Under the pieces are notes generated by a model. It had not been told where the DNA came from and ran no database searches. It saw only the letters and a list, made by a program, of their open reading frames with translations. Position numbers and translations under genes: made by a program. From positions 1-64,000 of the forward strand of contig CAKOLO010000005.1 of assembly GCA_934096235.1 (NCBI GenBank): DNA of 64,000 nt, in the 5' to 3' direction. Shown here piece by piece: positions 1-9,126 of this stretch. How positions within the stretch are numbered: position 1 is the first letter of the stretch; every line of letters starts with the position of its first letter. Source of the stretch: an uncultured Bacilli bacterium. Its GTDB lineage: Bacteria > Bacillota_I > Bacilli_A > RF39 > UBA660.

Positions 1-575
1 TTTCTAGTACTAAAGCAACAACATTGAATTTAAGTAATTTTGATACAAGCAAAGTAACTGATATGAGTAGTATGTTTTCGGATACAGTAGCTACAACATT
101 AGATGTAAGTAATTTTGATACAAGAAATGTTACAAAGATGAGTAGTATGTTTTGGGGTAGTCAAGCAACAGCACTAGATTTAAGTAATTTTGATACAAGT
201 AAAGTTATTAATATGAGTTTTATGTTTTATAGAAGCCAAGCAACATCAATAAATTTGAGTAGCTTTAATACAAGTAATGTTACTAATATGGCTAGTATGT
301 TTTCTAGTACTAAAGCAGCAACATTGGATTTAAGTAAATTTAATACAAGTAAAGTAAGAAATATGAATGGTATGTTTATGTCTGCTGATGTTAAGACTAT
401 ATATGTAAGTGATAAATTTGTTACTTCTACGGTTACAAATAGTGATTATATGTTTAATGGATGTACTAATTTAGTAGGTGGTGCTGGCACAGTATATGAT
501 AAAAATCATGTTAATGGATTATATGCACGTATAGATGGAGGTACTAGTAGTCCTGGATATTTCACTAGAAAATAA
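1..575 (+). CDS. BspA-like DUF285 repeat surface protein (5' end outside window)
   Basis: The reading frame is open from base 3 and runs in from the left edge, so this is only the C-terminal part of a longer protein. It consists of about five near-identical 25-residue repeats (75 bp each) with the pattern L-x-x-F-[DN]-T-S-x-V-x-x-M-x-x-M-F, the DUF285/BspA leucine-rich-type repeat of surface proteins in gut Bacillota and mollicutes. A less regular tail with YMF and a GGAGTVYD stretch closes the protein. There is no sortase motif or C-terminal membrane segment, so anchoring, if any, lies upstream. The family is usually surface-exposed and linked to adhesion; that role is inferred from the family. 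A hairpin terminator follows directly. Confidence 0.8.
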   Translation, partial: SSTKATTLNLSNFDTSKVTDMSSMFSDTVATTLDVSNFDTRNVTKMSSMFWGSQATALDLSNFDTSKVINMSFMFYRSQATSINLSSFNTSNVTNMASMFSSTKAATLDLSKFNTSKVRNMNGMFMSADVKTIYVSDKFVTSTVTNSDYMFNGCTNLVGGAGTVYDKNHVNGLYARIDGGTSSPGYFTRK

Positions 576-597
576 AGACTGAAATCTCAGTCTTTTT
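575..597 (+). terminator. Rho-independent terminator after the DUF285 gene
   Basis: An 8-bp perfect stem (AAGACTGA / TCAGTCTT) with a 4-nt loop is followed by a T run, starting at the stop codon. Confidence 0.85.
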
Positions 598-655
598 TAA
601 TTAGACTAGAAAAATATTTCATTTTAATGTATAATGTATGCGAGGTGAAGGGGAC

Positions 656-1972
656 ATGGCAAAACAAACAATATGTCTAGTTGGAAGACCTAATACTGGT
701 AAAAGTACTTTATTTAATAGAATAGTTGGTAAAAAAGTAGCTATTATTGAAGACAAACCAGGAGTAACAAGAGATAGAATTTATAGTGAAGCATCCTACA
801 AAGAAAAACCATTTTATTTAATAGATACAGGTGGTATAGATTTAAGTGAAGGAGACTTCAACGAAGAAATTCGTATGCAAGTAGAAGTTGGTATTGAAGA
901 AAGTGATACTATCATTTTTGTAGTAGACGCAAAAGATGGACTTACTACTAATGACTTACTTATTCGTGATATGTTAAAAAAACAAGATAAGAAAGTTATT
1001 GTTGCTGTTAATAAAGTTGATAATAAAGCTGGACAAGAAAATATATATGAATTTTATAGTTTAGGGTTTGACGAGTATATTCCTATTTCAGCAGAACATG
1101 GTACTGGTGTAAATGATTTATTAAAAATTGTTACTGATGACTATGAACCAGGATATGAAGAAGAAGACAATAATATTAAAATTGCAGTTATCGGAAGACC
1201 TAACGTAGGTAAATCTAGTTTAGTAAATGCTCTTCTAAATGAAGAAAGAGTAATTGTAAGTAACGTAGCTGGTACTACTAGAGATGCTATAGATACAAAA
1301 TTTACTTATAATAAAGAAGAATATACTTTAATAGATACAGCAGGACTTCGTAAAAAAGGTAAAATATTTGAAGCAGTAGAAAAATATAGTCTTTTAAGAA
1401 GTATGAAAGCAATAGATAGAAGCGATGTATGTCTTTTAGTACTTGATGCTACAACTGGTATAGTAGAACATGATAAACATATCGCAGGTTATGCTTTAGA
1501 AGCAGGAAAACCAGTAGTAATTGTAGTTAATAAATGGGATACAATAGAAAACAAAGATGAAAGTATGAAAGAATGGAAAAAGTCTATTAGTCATAACTTC
1601 CAATTTATGGATTATGCTAAAATAGTATTCTTAAGTGCACAAACTAAAAAGAGAATACATACTCTTATGCCAGAAGTACTATCTTCTTATGAAAACTCAA
1701 TCAAAGAAGTTAAAACAAGTATAATAAATGATATTATAAGAAATGCGTTCATAGAAACACCACCAGCATCATTTAAAGGTAAAAAACTAAAAGTATATTT
1801 TACACATCAATCAGGTACTAAACCACCAAGATTTGATATAGAAGTAAACTCAAAAGGACTAGTACATTTCTCATACTATAGATATTTAGAAAACAAAATA
1901 AGAGAAAACATAGACTTTAGTGGAACACCAATAATAATACAATTCAAAAACAAAGGAGAGAAAGAATTATAG
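656..1972 (+). CDS. der: Ribosome biogenesis GTPase Der (EngA)
   Basis: This is an essential GTPase with two tandem G domains, needed for 50S subunit assembly. G domain 1 shows GRPNTGKST near residue 10, DTGG and NKVD. G domain 2 shows GRPNVGKSS near residue 180, DTAG and NKWD. A C-terminal KH-like domain follows from about residue 355. The 438-aa length is normal for the family. A longer frame opens at 638, but the ATG at 656 is preferred because GAGGTGAAGGGG lies just upstream and MAKQTICLVGRPN matches the family start. A TATAAT box lies about 25 bp upstream, so it probably has its own promoter. It ends in a hairpin terminator. Confidence 0.97.
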   Translation: MAKQTICLVGRPNTGKSTLFNRIVGKKVAIIEDKPGVTRDRIYSEASYKEKPFYLIDTGGIDLSEGDFNEEIRMQVEVGIEESDTIIFVVDAKDGLTTNDLLIRDMLKKQDKKVIVAVNKVDNKAGQENIYEFYSLGFDEYIPISAEHGTGVNDLLKIVTDDYEPGYEEEDNNIKIAVIGRPNVGKSSLVNALLNEERVIVSNVAGTTRDAIDTKFTYNKEEYTLIDTAGLRKKGKIFEAVEKYSLLRSMKAIDRSDVCLLVLDATTGIVEHDKHIAGYALEAGKPVVIVVNKWDTIENKDESMKEWKKSISHNFQFMDYAKIVFLSAQTKKRIHTLMPEVLSSYENSIKEVKTSIINDIIRNAFIETPPASFKGKKLKVYFTHQSGTKPPRFDIEVNSKGLVHFSYYRYLENKIRENIDFSGTPIIIQFKNKGEKEL

Positions 1973-1987
1973 AAATATAATTCTTTT
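1961..1987 (+). terminator. Terminator overlapping the end of der
   Basis: An 11-bp stem (AAAGAATTATA / TATAATTCTTT) with a GAAA tetraloop is followed by a short T tract; the left arm contains the last der codons. Confidence 0.7.
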
Positions 1988-2013
1988 TACTTTTAATAAT
2001 AAAGATATTAATG

Positions 2014-2019
2014 TATAAT
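2014..2019 (+). promoter_or_regulatory. -10 box giving a leaderless transcript for the ABC exporter
   Basis: TATAAT sits exactly 6 nt before the ATG at 2026, so transcription should begin at or next to that start codon. No ribosome binding site is present. The -35 region is weak. Confidence 0.6.
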
Positions 2020-2025
2020 AAACTT

Positions 2026-3792
2026 ATGAAAAAAGAAGTAAAAGATAAAACTAAAAAAACAAAATCTGAAGTATGGACATATATTAAAAAATGTATTCCT
2101 TATTTTGCCAAAGAGAAGAAAGCAGTTATAACATTACTAGTATTAAGTTTAATAATCAGTTTATTTAATTCATTTGCTCCAGCATTAATGGCTAAAATAT
2201 TAGATTATGCAACTAGTAGTGAGTTGGATAAAGCAATAAAATATACTGTTTTTATCTTATTTATAGCAATACTAATGGAATTTCTAGATAATATAATTTT
2301 CACAAGAGCATATGTTAAAGTACAAGAAACAGTATCAAATAATATAAAGAAAGATGTAATAAGTGGATACTTTGATATAGATAATAAAGAACTATTAAAG
2401 ACATCAAGTGGAGTATTTCTAACAAGAATAACACAAGATCCAAGTAGCATAGTAATGGCTTTTAATGCATTAAGAGCAAACATATCTAGAATACTTTCTA
2501 ATATATTTGTATTTGTCTACATATTTTATATTAACTTCGTACTTGGTATTATAACTGTACTAGGTACTATAACAGTATATATAATTGAAAAAAGGGCAAT
2601 GGATAAATGGAATGCATACTTAAAAAGAAAAAACAAATTAAAGGATAGAAATACAACTGTTATTAATGAAGGAATAAGAGGTTCTCATGATATTAAACTT
2701 CTAAATATAGTAGAACACTTTAAAAATAAAATAAATGGTAATATAGATGAATTATACGATGATACTATGAAAAGCGTGAAAACAGATAGTAACTATACAT
2801 TCGCAAGAGCATTTGCTGTTAATATGTTTACTGGTATTATAATAATATTATCAATATATTTTGTTAAATTTAATGTAATAACAGTTTCATCACTAATCGC
2901 AGTATTCTTATATAGAGATAGATTATTTACTTCAGTATTATATTTAGCCTGGTCTGAAAGACAATTAAAAGAATTTGCTTTATCAGCAGAACGTGTATTT
3001 GAAGTAATAGATCATACTAAATATGAAAAAGAACATTATGGTAATAAAAGAGTTAATGAACTATATGGTAAGATTGAATTCAAAAATGTACACTTTAAAT
3101 ATGATAAAGATGAAGTATTAAAAGGAGTAAATTTTACTATTGAACCAAAAGATACAGTTGCAGTAGTAGGTAAAAGTGGTAGTGGTAAAAGTACTATTAT
3201 TAATTTATTAAGCAAGATTTATGAAGTAACTAGTGGTGAAGTATTAATAGATGGATATAATGTTAATGATTTAGATAAATATAGTCTTAGAAATAATATC
3301 GCAGTTATAAGTCAAAAACCTTATTTATTTAATATGACTATTAAAGAAAACTTACTTTTAGTTAACCCAGATGCATCACAAAAACAAATTGAAAAAGTAT
3401 GCAAAATATGTGAACTTCATGATTATATAATGTCTCTTCCAAAAAAATATAATACTTTAGTAGGAGAAGGAGGAGTGACATTAAGTGGTGGTGAATGTCA
3501 AAGAATAGCTATTGCAAGAGCACTCCTTAGAAAAACAAACATTATATTATTTGATGAAGCAACAAGTGCTTTAGACAATGAAACACAAGCAAACATACAA
3601 CAAGCAATAAATAATATAAGTAGTGAATACACTATGTTAATAGTAGCACATAGACTTTCAACTATAAAAGATTGTAATAAAATAATAGTAGTAAACGATG
3701 GTAAGATATGTGGAATAGGTAGTCATAAAGAACTATATAAAGATAATGAAATATATAGAACACTTTATGAAAATGAATTACAAAAGGAATAA
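2026..3792 (+). CDS. ABC transporter, fused permease and ATPase (exporter type)
   Basis: This is an integral membrane half-transporter expected to form a dimer. The N-terminal transmembrane domain (about residues 20-310, several hydrophobic helices) is followed by a nucleotide-binding domain with Walker A GKSGSGKST near residue 382, the LSGGE signature near 486, Walker B IILFDEA near 508 and the H-loop AHRLST. Length (588 aa) is typical for MsbA/LmrA/BmrA-type exporters; the substrate cannot be read from sequence. The frame can be extended to 2011, but that would place the start inside the -10 box, so 2026 is chosen. tlyA follows after one base, so the two are probably co-transcribed. Confidence 0.9.
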   Translation: MKKEVKDKTKKTKSEVWTYIKKCIPYFAKEKKAVITLLVLSLIISLFNSFAPALMAKILDYATSSELDKAIKYTVFILFIAILMEFLDNIIFTRAYVKVQETVSNNIKKDVISGYFDIDNKELLKTSSGVFLTRITQDPSSIVMAFNALRANISRILSNIFVFVYIFYINFVLGIITVLGTITVYIIEKRAMDKWNAYLKRKNKLKDRNTTVINEGIRGSHDIKLLNIVEHFKNKINGNIDELYDDTMKSVKTDSNYTFARAFAVNMFTGIIIILSIYFVKFNVITVSSLIAVFLYRDRLFTSVLYLAWSERQLKEFALSAERVFEVIDHTKYEKEHYGNKRVNELYGKIEFKNVHFKYDKDEVLKGVNFTIEPKDTVAVVGKSGSGKSTIINLLSKIYEVTSGEVLIDGYNVNDLDKYSLRNNIAVISQKPYLFNMTIKENLLLVNPDASQKQIEKVCKICELHDYIMSLPKKYNTLVGEGGVTLSGGECQRIAIARALLRKTNIILFDEATSALDNETQANIQQAINNISSEYTMLIVAHRLSTIKDCNKIIVVNDGKICGIGSHKELYKDNEIYRTLYENELQKE

Positions 3793-3793
3793 A

Positions 3794-4567
3794 ATGACAA
3801 GAATTGATATAGAATTAGTAAAAAGAGGAATATTTGAGACAAGAAATAAAGCTCAAAATGAAATAAAAAATAAAATAGTATATTGTAATAACGTATGTAT
3901 AACTAAACCAGCTTTTGATGTAACCGAAGCTGATATAATTGAAATAAAAGGTGAAAAGCTAAAATATGTATCTCGTGGTGGCTTAAAACTTGAAAAAGCA
4001 ATAAAAGAATTTAAAGTTGATTTAAAAGATAAAACTTTAATTGATATAGGCTCATCCACTGGAGGATTTAGTGACTGCGCTATACAAAATGGTATTAAGA
4101 AAGTATATGCTATAGATGTTGGAACTAATCAATTTGATAAGAACTTAAGACAAAATAATAAAGTTAATCTTTATGAAAATACTGACTTTAGAAACATAGA
4201 TAACAATATTATTAATGATGCAAATATTGCTTCTATTGATGTATCTTTTATATCAGTAACAAAACTAACTAATAAATTAAAAGAATTAATCAATCTAAAA
4301 GAAATAATATGCCTTATAAAACCTCAATTTGAGTGTGGAAAAGAATTATCAGATAAATATAGAGGAGTACCACTTAATAAAGAAGTACATAGTACTGTTA
4401 TAAACAAAGTAATAGAGTCATTCAAAGAAAATGATTACTATATAAATAGTCTTACATCATCCCCAATAAAAGGTGGAAATGGCAATATAGAATATCTAGC
4501 ATATTTCAAAAGAGATAATGAAAAGAATATAGACATAGAAAAAGTAATAAACGAAGCATTTAAATAA
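3794..4567 (+). CDS. tlyA: TlyA family rRNA (cytidine-2'-O)-methyltransferase
   Basis: The protein starts with an S4 RNA-binding domain (RIDIELVKRGIFETRNKAQ) and continues with an FtsJ/RrmJ-type Rossmann methyltransferase whose SAM motif I reads DIGSSTGGFSDC. Family members methylate 16S and 23S rRNA, which in mycobacteria determines capreomycin sensitivity. At 257 aa it is near the usual 265-275. The ATG at 3794 is chosen over an upstream extension because AAAGGA lies at the right distance and the S4 domain begins immediately. It follows the ABC exporter by one base and is probably translationally coupled to it. Confidence 0.9.
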   Translation: MTRIDIELVKRGIFETRNKAQNEIKNKIVYCNNVCITKPAFDVTEADIIEIKGEKLKYVSRGGLKLEKAIKEFKVDLKDKTLIDIGSSTGGFSDCAIQNGIKKVYAIDVGTNQFDKNLRQNNKVNLYENTDFRNIDNNIINDANIASIDVSFISVTKLTNKLKELINLKEIICLIKPQFECGKELSDKYRGVPLNKEVHSTVINKVIESFKENDYYINSLTSSPIKGGNGNIEYLAYFKRDNEKNIDIEKVINEAFK

Positions 4568-4625
4568 TAAATAAGTAAAATAATGAATAAACTTAATGAA
4601 AACGATAAAAACTTAGAAAATATCG

Positions 4626-4654
4626 TTGACATTAAGCTTTTTTAATGATATTAT
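4626..4654 (+). promoter_or_regulatory. Promoter of the str operon
   Basis: TTGACA at 4626-4631, a 17-bp spacer, then TATTAT at 4649-4654; about 85 nt of leader follows before rpsL. Confidence 0.85.
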
Positions 4655-4660
4655 TAACTA

Positions 4661-4738
4661 GATTTCAGGTTTTCTCACGCAGAAAACTTAAAAAAATAGT
4701 GATTTTGATACACCTGGAAATGTGTATTAAGAAAGGAG
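4661..4738 (+). promoter_or_regulatory. rpsL leader RNA with two hairpins
   Basis: The leader can form AGGTTTTCT/AGAAAACTT (4667-4689, loop CACGC) and ATACAC/GTGTAT (4708-4727), directly before the AAGGAG site. Leaders of ribosomal protein operons are often feedback-controlled; which protein would bind here is not evident. Confidence 0.5.
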
Positions 4739-4745
4739 ACAAATA

Positions 4746-5162
4746 ATGCCTACAATTAATCAATTAGTAAGAAAGAGTAGAACTGACAAAACTAAAAAGA
4801 GTAAAAGTCCAGTATTAAATGTTGGATATAACTCAAAAGATAAGAAGAGAACAAATAATACTTCACCACAAAAACGTGGAGTTTGTACTCGTGTATCTAC
4901 TAAAACTCCTAAAAAACCAAACTCAGCCTTAAGAAAAATCGCTAGAGTTAGATTAAGTAACGGATATGAAGTTACTTGCTACATTGGTGGAGAAGGACAT
5001 AACTTACAAGAACACAGCGTTGTTCTAATTAGAGGTGGACGTGTTAAAGACCTTATCGGTGTTCGTTATCATATTGTTCGTGGTACTTTAGATACTGCTG
5101 GTATTGATAAGAGACGTCAAGGAAGAAGTAAATACGGAACTAAAAAACCTAAGAAAAATTAA
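4746..5162 (+). CDS. rpsL: 30S ribosomal protein S12
   Basis: S12 of the 30S decoding centre. It carries the conserved TPKKPNSALRK block and the loop GVRYHIVRGTLD. The first K-P-N lysine linked to streptomycin response is present in wild-type form (KTPKKPNSA). The 138-aa length is usual for Bacillota. It is the first gene of the str operon, preceded by AAAGGAG and a strong promoter, and followed by rpsG after 36 bp. Confidence 0.98.
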   Translation: MPTINQLVRKSRTDKTKKSKSPVLNVGYNSKDKKRTNNTSPQKRGVCTRVSTKTPKKPNSALRKIARVRLSNGYEVTCYIGGEGHNLQEHSVVLIRGGRVKDLIGVRYHIVRGTLDTAGIDKRRQGRSKYGTKKPKKN

Positions 5163-5198
5163 TAATAAATAATTACTAATAAGAAAGGAGATAATGAC

Positions 5199-5666
5199 AT
5201 GCGTAAGAAACAAGCAATTAAGAGAGATGTTTTAGCAGATCCAATATACAATTCAAAAATGGTTACTAAGTTAATCAATGGTATCATGCAAGATGGAAAA
5301 AAAGGAACTGCACAAAAAATACTATACAATGCACTTGATATAGTAAAAGAAAAAACAAACAATGATCCTTTAGAAGTTTTAAATAAAGCATTTGAAAACA
5401 TTAAACCAGCTTTAGAAATAAAGAGTAGACGTGTAGGTGGAAGTAACTATTCTGTACCTATGGAAGTTCGTGAAGATAGAGCTAACGCTTTAACACTTCG
5501 TTGGTTAATCCAATATGCTAAAGCAAGAAACGGAAAAGGTATGGCAGAAAATTTAGCTGCTGAAATAATCGATGCTTCAAACGGAATAGGTGGAGCAGTT
5601 AAGAAACGTGAAGATACTCATAAAATGGCAGAAGCTAATAAAGCATATGCTCATTATAGATGGTAA
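5199..5666 (+). CDS. rpsG: 30S ribosomal protein S7
   Basis: S7 is the primary 16S rRNA 3'-domain binder that nucleates assembly of the 30S head. The N-terminal MRKKQAIKRDVLADP and the VGGSNYSVPMEV and RANALTLRWL stretches are diagnostic. Length (155 aa) is standard. It is preceded by AAGGAG and lies between rpsL and fusA in the canonical str order, with fusA starting 15 bp downstream. Confidence 0.98.
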   Translation: MRKKQAIKRDVLADPIYNSKMVTKLINGIMQDGKKGTAQKILYNALDIVKEKTNNDPLEVLNKAFENIKPALEIKSRRVGGSNYSVPMEVREDRANALTLRWLIQYAKARNGKGMAENLAAEIIDASNGIGGAVKKREDTHKMAEANKAYAHYRW

Positions 5667-5681
5667 GAAGGGAGAACACTT

Positions 5682-7754
5682 ATGGCACGTGATGTATCGT
5701 TAGAAAAAACACGTAATATAGGAATTATGGCTCATATAGATGCTGGTAAAACAACAACTACTGAGAGAATTCTATATTTAGGTGGAAACATCCATAAAAT
5801 TGGTGAAACTCACGATGGAGCTTCTCAAATGGACTGGATGGATCAAGAAAAAGAAAGAGGTATAACAATTACAAGTGCTGCAACTACTGTACACTGGAAT
5901 GGTTATAGATTCAACATAATAGATACTCCAGGACACGTAGACTTTACTATTGAAGTTGCTCGTAGTTTAAGAGTACTTGATGGTGCTGTTGCATTAATCG
6001 ATGCTCAAGCAGGAGTAGAAACTCAAACTGAACAAGTTTGGAGACAAGCAAATGATTACATGGTTCCAAGAATGATTTGTGCAAATAAGATGGAAAAAAT
6101 GGGTGCTGACTTTGATTACTCAATGGAATCAATTCATCACAGACTATCTGAAAATGCTGAAGCAATCATTTTACCAATCGGAGCTGAAGATCATTTTACA
6201 GGATATGTAGATTTAGTTACAATGAAAGCTTATAAATACGATGGAACAGCTGCTCAAAATTTAGAAGAAATCGAAATTCCAGCTGACATGGTAGATAAAG
6301 CAGAAGAATCAAGAGGAAAATTAATCGAAGCCGTAGCTGATTTCTCTGATGAATTAATGGAAAAATATTTAGAAGGAGAAGAAGTTAGCGTTGATTTATT
6401 AAAATCAGCAATAAGAAAAGCTACATTAGCTGTTAAATTCTTCCCAGTATTATGTGCTGATGCCCTAGGAGACAAAGGTACTCGTACATTAATGGATGCA
6501 GTTATTGATTACTTACCAGCTCCAACTGATATCGCAGCTGTTAAGGGTGAAGACTTAAATGGTAAACCAATTGAAAGAAAAGCTAGTGATAGCGAACCAT
6601 TTAGTGCACTTGCATTCAAAGTTATGAACGACCCATTCGTTGGAAACTTAACATTCTTCCGTGTATACTCTGGTGTACTTAAATCAGGAAGTTATGTTAT
6701 GAACTCAACTAAGGGAGAAAAAGAAAGAATCGGACGTATTCTTCAAATGCATGCTAATCAAAGAAAAGAAATAGCAGAAGTATATGCAGGAGAAATTGCT
6801 GCTGCTGTAGGTCTTAAAGATACTACAACTGGAGATACACTTTGTGATGAAAAGAATCAAGTTATTCTTGAAAAAATGGTATTCCCAGAACCAGTTATTG
6901 AACTTGCAATTGAACCAAAATCAAAAGCTGATCAAGAAAAAATGAGCTTAGCTCTTCAAAAATTAGCTAAAGAAGACCCTTCATTCAGAGCAAAAACTGA
7001 TCATGAAACTGGTCAAACTATTATTGCTGGTATGGGTGAGTTACACTTAGACGTATTAGTAGATAGAATGAGAAGAGAATTCGGAGTAGAAGCAAATGTT
7101 GGTAAACCACAAGTTGCTTATAGAGAAACTCTTAAGAGTACTGCTGAATGTGAAGGTAAATACATTAAACAATCAGGTGGACGTGGACAATACGGACATG
7201 TATGGGTTAAATTTGAACCAAATCCTGATAAGGGATATGAATTTGTTGACGAAGTAGTAGGTGGAGTAGTTCCTCGTGAATACATTCCTGTAGTTGACAA
7301 AGGATTACAAGAAGCTCTAGCTGGTGGTGTACTTGCTGGATTCCCAATGATCGATGTTAAATGTACATTATTTGATGGATCATATCATGATGTAGACTCA
7401 AATGAAATGGCATTCAAAATCGCAGCTTCTATGGCATTAAAAGAAGCTAAAAATAAATGTAATCCATGTATTTTAGAACCAATTATGGAAGTTGAAGTAG
7501 TTGTTCCAGAAGAATTCATGGGTACAGTAATGGGAGATTTAACTTCTAGAAGAGGAAAACCTCTTGGAAATGAATCTCGTGGTAGAGACATAAGCATTAA
7601 AGCTATGGTTCCACTATCTGAAATGTTCGGTTACATGACAGTTCTTAGAAGTAACACTCAAGGACGTGGTACTTATACAATGATCTTCGATCACTATGAA
7701 GAAGTACCTAGAAGTATAGCTGAAGATATTATTAAGAAAAATGGTGTACAATAA
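5682..7754 (+). CDS. fusA: Translation elongation factor G
   Basis: EF-G is the GTPase that drives tRNA-mRNA translocation. The G domain has AHIDAGKTTTTERIL, switch II DTPGHVDF and NKMEKMGAD; domains II-V follow, including GGRGQYGHVWV in domain IV and the SRGRDISIKAMVPLSEMFGY region in domain V. It is 690 aa, the usual length. It starts behind AGGGAG 15 bp after rpsG, so it belongs to the str transcript. Confidence 0.98.
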   Translation: MARDVSLEKTRNIGIMAHIDAGKTTTTERILYLGGNIHKIGETHDGASQMDWMDQEKERGITITSAATTVHWNGYRFNIIDTPGHVDFTIEVARSLRVLDGAVALIDAQAGVETQTEQVWRQANDYMVPRMICANKMEKMGADFDYSMESIHHRLSENAEAIILPIGAEDHFTGYVDLVTMKAYKYDGTAAQNLEEIEIPADMVDKAEESRGKLIEAVADFSDELMEKYLEGEEVSVDLLKSAIRKATLAVKFFPVLCADALGDKGTRTLMDAVIDYLPAPTDIAAVKGEDLNGKPIERKASDSEPFSALAFKVMNDPFVGNLTFFRVYSGVLKSGSYVMNSTKGEKERIGRILQMHANQRKEIAEVYAGEIAAAVGLKDTTTGDTLCDEKNQVILEKMVFPEPVIELAIEPKSKADQEKMSLALQKLAKEDPSFRAKTDHETGQTIIAGMGELHLDVLVDRMRREFGVEANVGKPQVAYRETLKSTAECEGKYIKQSGGRGQYGHVWVKFEPNPDKGYEFVDEVVGGVVPREYIPVVDKGLQEALAGGVLAGFPMIDVKCTLFDGSYHDVDSNEMAFKIAASMALKEAKNKCNPCILEPIMEVEVVVPEEFMGTVMGDLTSRRGKPLGNESRGRDISIKAMVPLSEMFGYMTVLRSNTQGRGTYTMIFDHYEEVPRSIAEDIIKKNGVQ

Positions 7755-7790
7755 TTATAGTACACTTTTGCCAATTTTGTTTATTTAGAC

Positions 7791-7819
7791 TTGAAATATT
7801 TTCAAGTATTAGATAAAAT
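7791..7819 (+). promoter_or_regulatory. Separate promoter for tuf
   Basis: TTGAAA at 7791-7796, a 17-bp spacer and TAAAAT at 7814-7819 in the fusA-tuf gap allow tuf to be transcribed independently of the str promoter. Confidence 0.75.
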
Positions 7820-7851
7820 ATATTTATGATGTAAAAAAGGAGGAAAATAAA

Positions 7852-9021
7852 ATGGCAAAACAAAAATTTGATCGTTCAAAAGAACATGTTAATATTGGTA
7901 CTATTGGACACGTTGACCATGGTAAAACAACATTAACAGCTGCAATTACTAAATACTTCGGAGAATTTATGGCTTATGACCAAATCGATAAAGCTCCAGA
8001 AGAAAAAGCAAGAGGTATTACTATTAATACTGCTCACGTTGAATATAGTACTGACAAACGTCACTATGCTCACGTTGACTGTCCAGGACATGCTGATTAC
8101 GTTAAAAACATGATCACAGGTGCTGCTCAAATGGATGGTGCTATCCTAGTTGTTAGTGCAACAGATGGACCAATGCCTCAAACTCGTGAACACATCTTAT
8201 TATCACGTCAAGTTGGTGTACCAAAAATGGTAGTATTCATCAATAAATGTGATATGGTTGATGATCCTGAGTTATTAGACTTAGTAGAAATGGAAGTAAG
8301 AGAATTACTTACTGAATACGGATATGATGGAGACAATACTCCAGTTATTCGTGGATCTGCTCTTAAGGCTCTTGAGGGTGATGAAAAATGGGTACAACCT
8401 ATTAAAGATCTTATGGCTGCAGTTGATACATGGATCGATACTCCACAAAGAGATACTGATAAACCATTCTTAATGAGCATTGAAGATGTATTTACTATCA
8501 CAGGACGTGGAACTGTTGTTACAGGTCGTGTTGAAAGAGGTAAATTAAATCTTAACGATGAAGTTGAAATCGTTGGTTTAAAACCAACTAGAAAAACAGT
8601 AGTTACAGGAATCGAAATGTTCAGAAAATCATTAGATTATGCTGAAGCTGGAGATAATGCTGGAGTTCTACTTCGTGGTATCAACAGAGAAGATGTTGAA
8701 AGAGGACAAATCTTATGTAAACCAGGAAGCATTACACCACATAAGAAATTCAAAGCAAGCGTATACGTTCTATCTAAAGAAGAAGGTGGACGTCATACTC
8801 CATTCTTTAGTAACTATAGACCTCAATTCTACTTCAGAACAACTGATGTTACAGGTGTAATTACATTACCAGAAGGTACTGAAATGGTTATGCCAGGTGA
8901 CAACGTTGATATGACAGTTGAGTTAATTGCTCCAATTGCTATTGAAAGCGGAACTAACTTCTCAATTCGTGAAGGTGGTAGAACAGTTGGTGCTGGTGTA
9001 GTTTCTGAAGTTATCGAATAG
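7852..9021 (+). CDS. tuf: Translation elongation factor Tu
   Basis: EF-Tu delivers aminoacyl-tRNA to the ribosome. It shows GHVDHGKTTLTAAI, DCPGHADYVKNMITGAAQMDGAILVV, NKCDMVDD and the domain II/III blocks including FRTTDVTG and GTNFSIREGGRTVGAGVV. It is 389 aa, slightly shorter than the usual 394-397. AAGGAGG precedes the start. It closes the rpsL-rpsG-fusA-tuf order and has both its own promoter and a strong terminator. Codon use is more balanced than in neighbouring genes, as expected for high expression. Confidence 0.98.
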   Translation: MAKQKFDRSKEHVNIGTIGHVDHGKTTLTAAITKYFGEFMAYDQIDKAPEEKARGITINTAHVEYSTDKRHYAHVDCPGHADYVKNMITGAAQMDGAILVVSATDGPMPQTREHILLSRQVGVPKMVVFINKCDMVDDPELLDLVEMEVRELLTEYGYDGDNTPVIRGSALKALEGDEKWVQPIKDLMAAVDTWIDTPQRDTDKPFLMSIEDVFTITGRGTVVTGRVERGKLNLNDEVEIVGLKPTRKTVVTGIEMFRKSLDYAEAGDNAGVLLRGINREDVERGQILCKPGSITPHKKFKASVYVLSKEEGGRHTPFFSNYRPQFYFRTTDVTGVITLPEGTEMVMPGDNVDMTVELIAPIAIESGTNFSIREGGRTVGAGVVSEVIE

Positions 9022-9034
9022 TTTTAGAAACATT

Positions 9035-9061
9035 AAACTCTAGAGAAATCTAGAGTTTTTT
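9035..9061 (+). terminator. Terminator after tuf
   Basis: AAACTCTAGA / TCTAGAGTTT with a GAAA tetraloop, then T6. Confidence 0.9.
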
Positions 9062-9126
9062 AATACAAAATTATTTAAAATGTTTTTGAAAAATGTTATA
9101 CTCTTTAATGATAGGAGAGTAAGAAT

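Noticed and set aside
1..575. Tandem 75-bp repeats as a CRISPR or other DNA repeat array
   Set aside because: The repeats keep an open frame with the DUF285 protein pattern and have no unique spacers.
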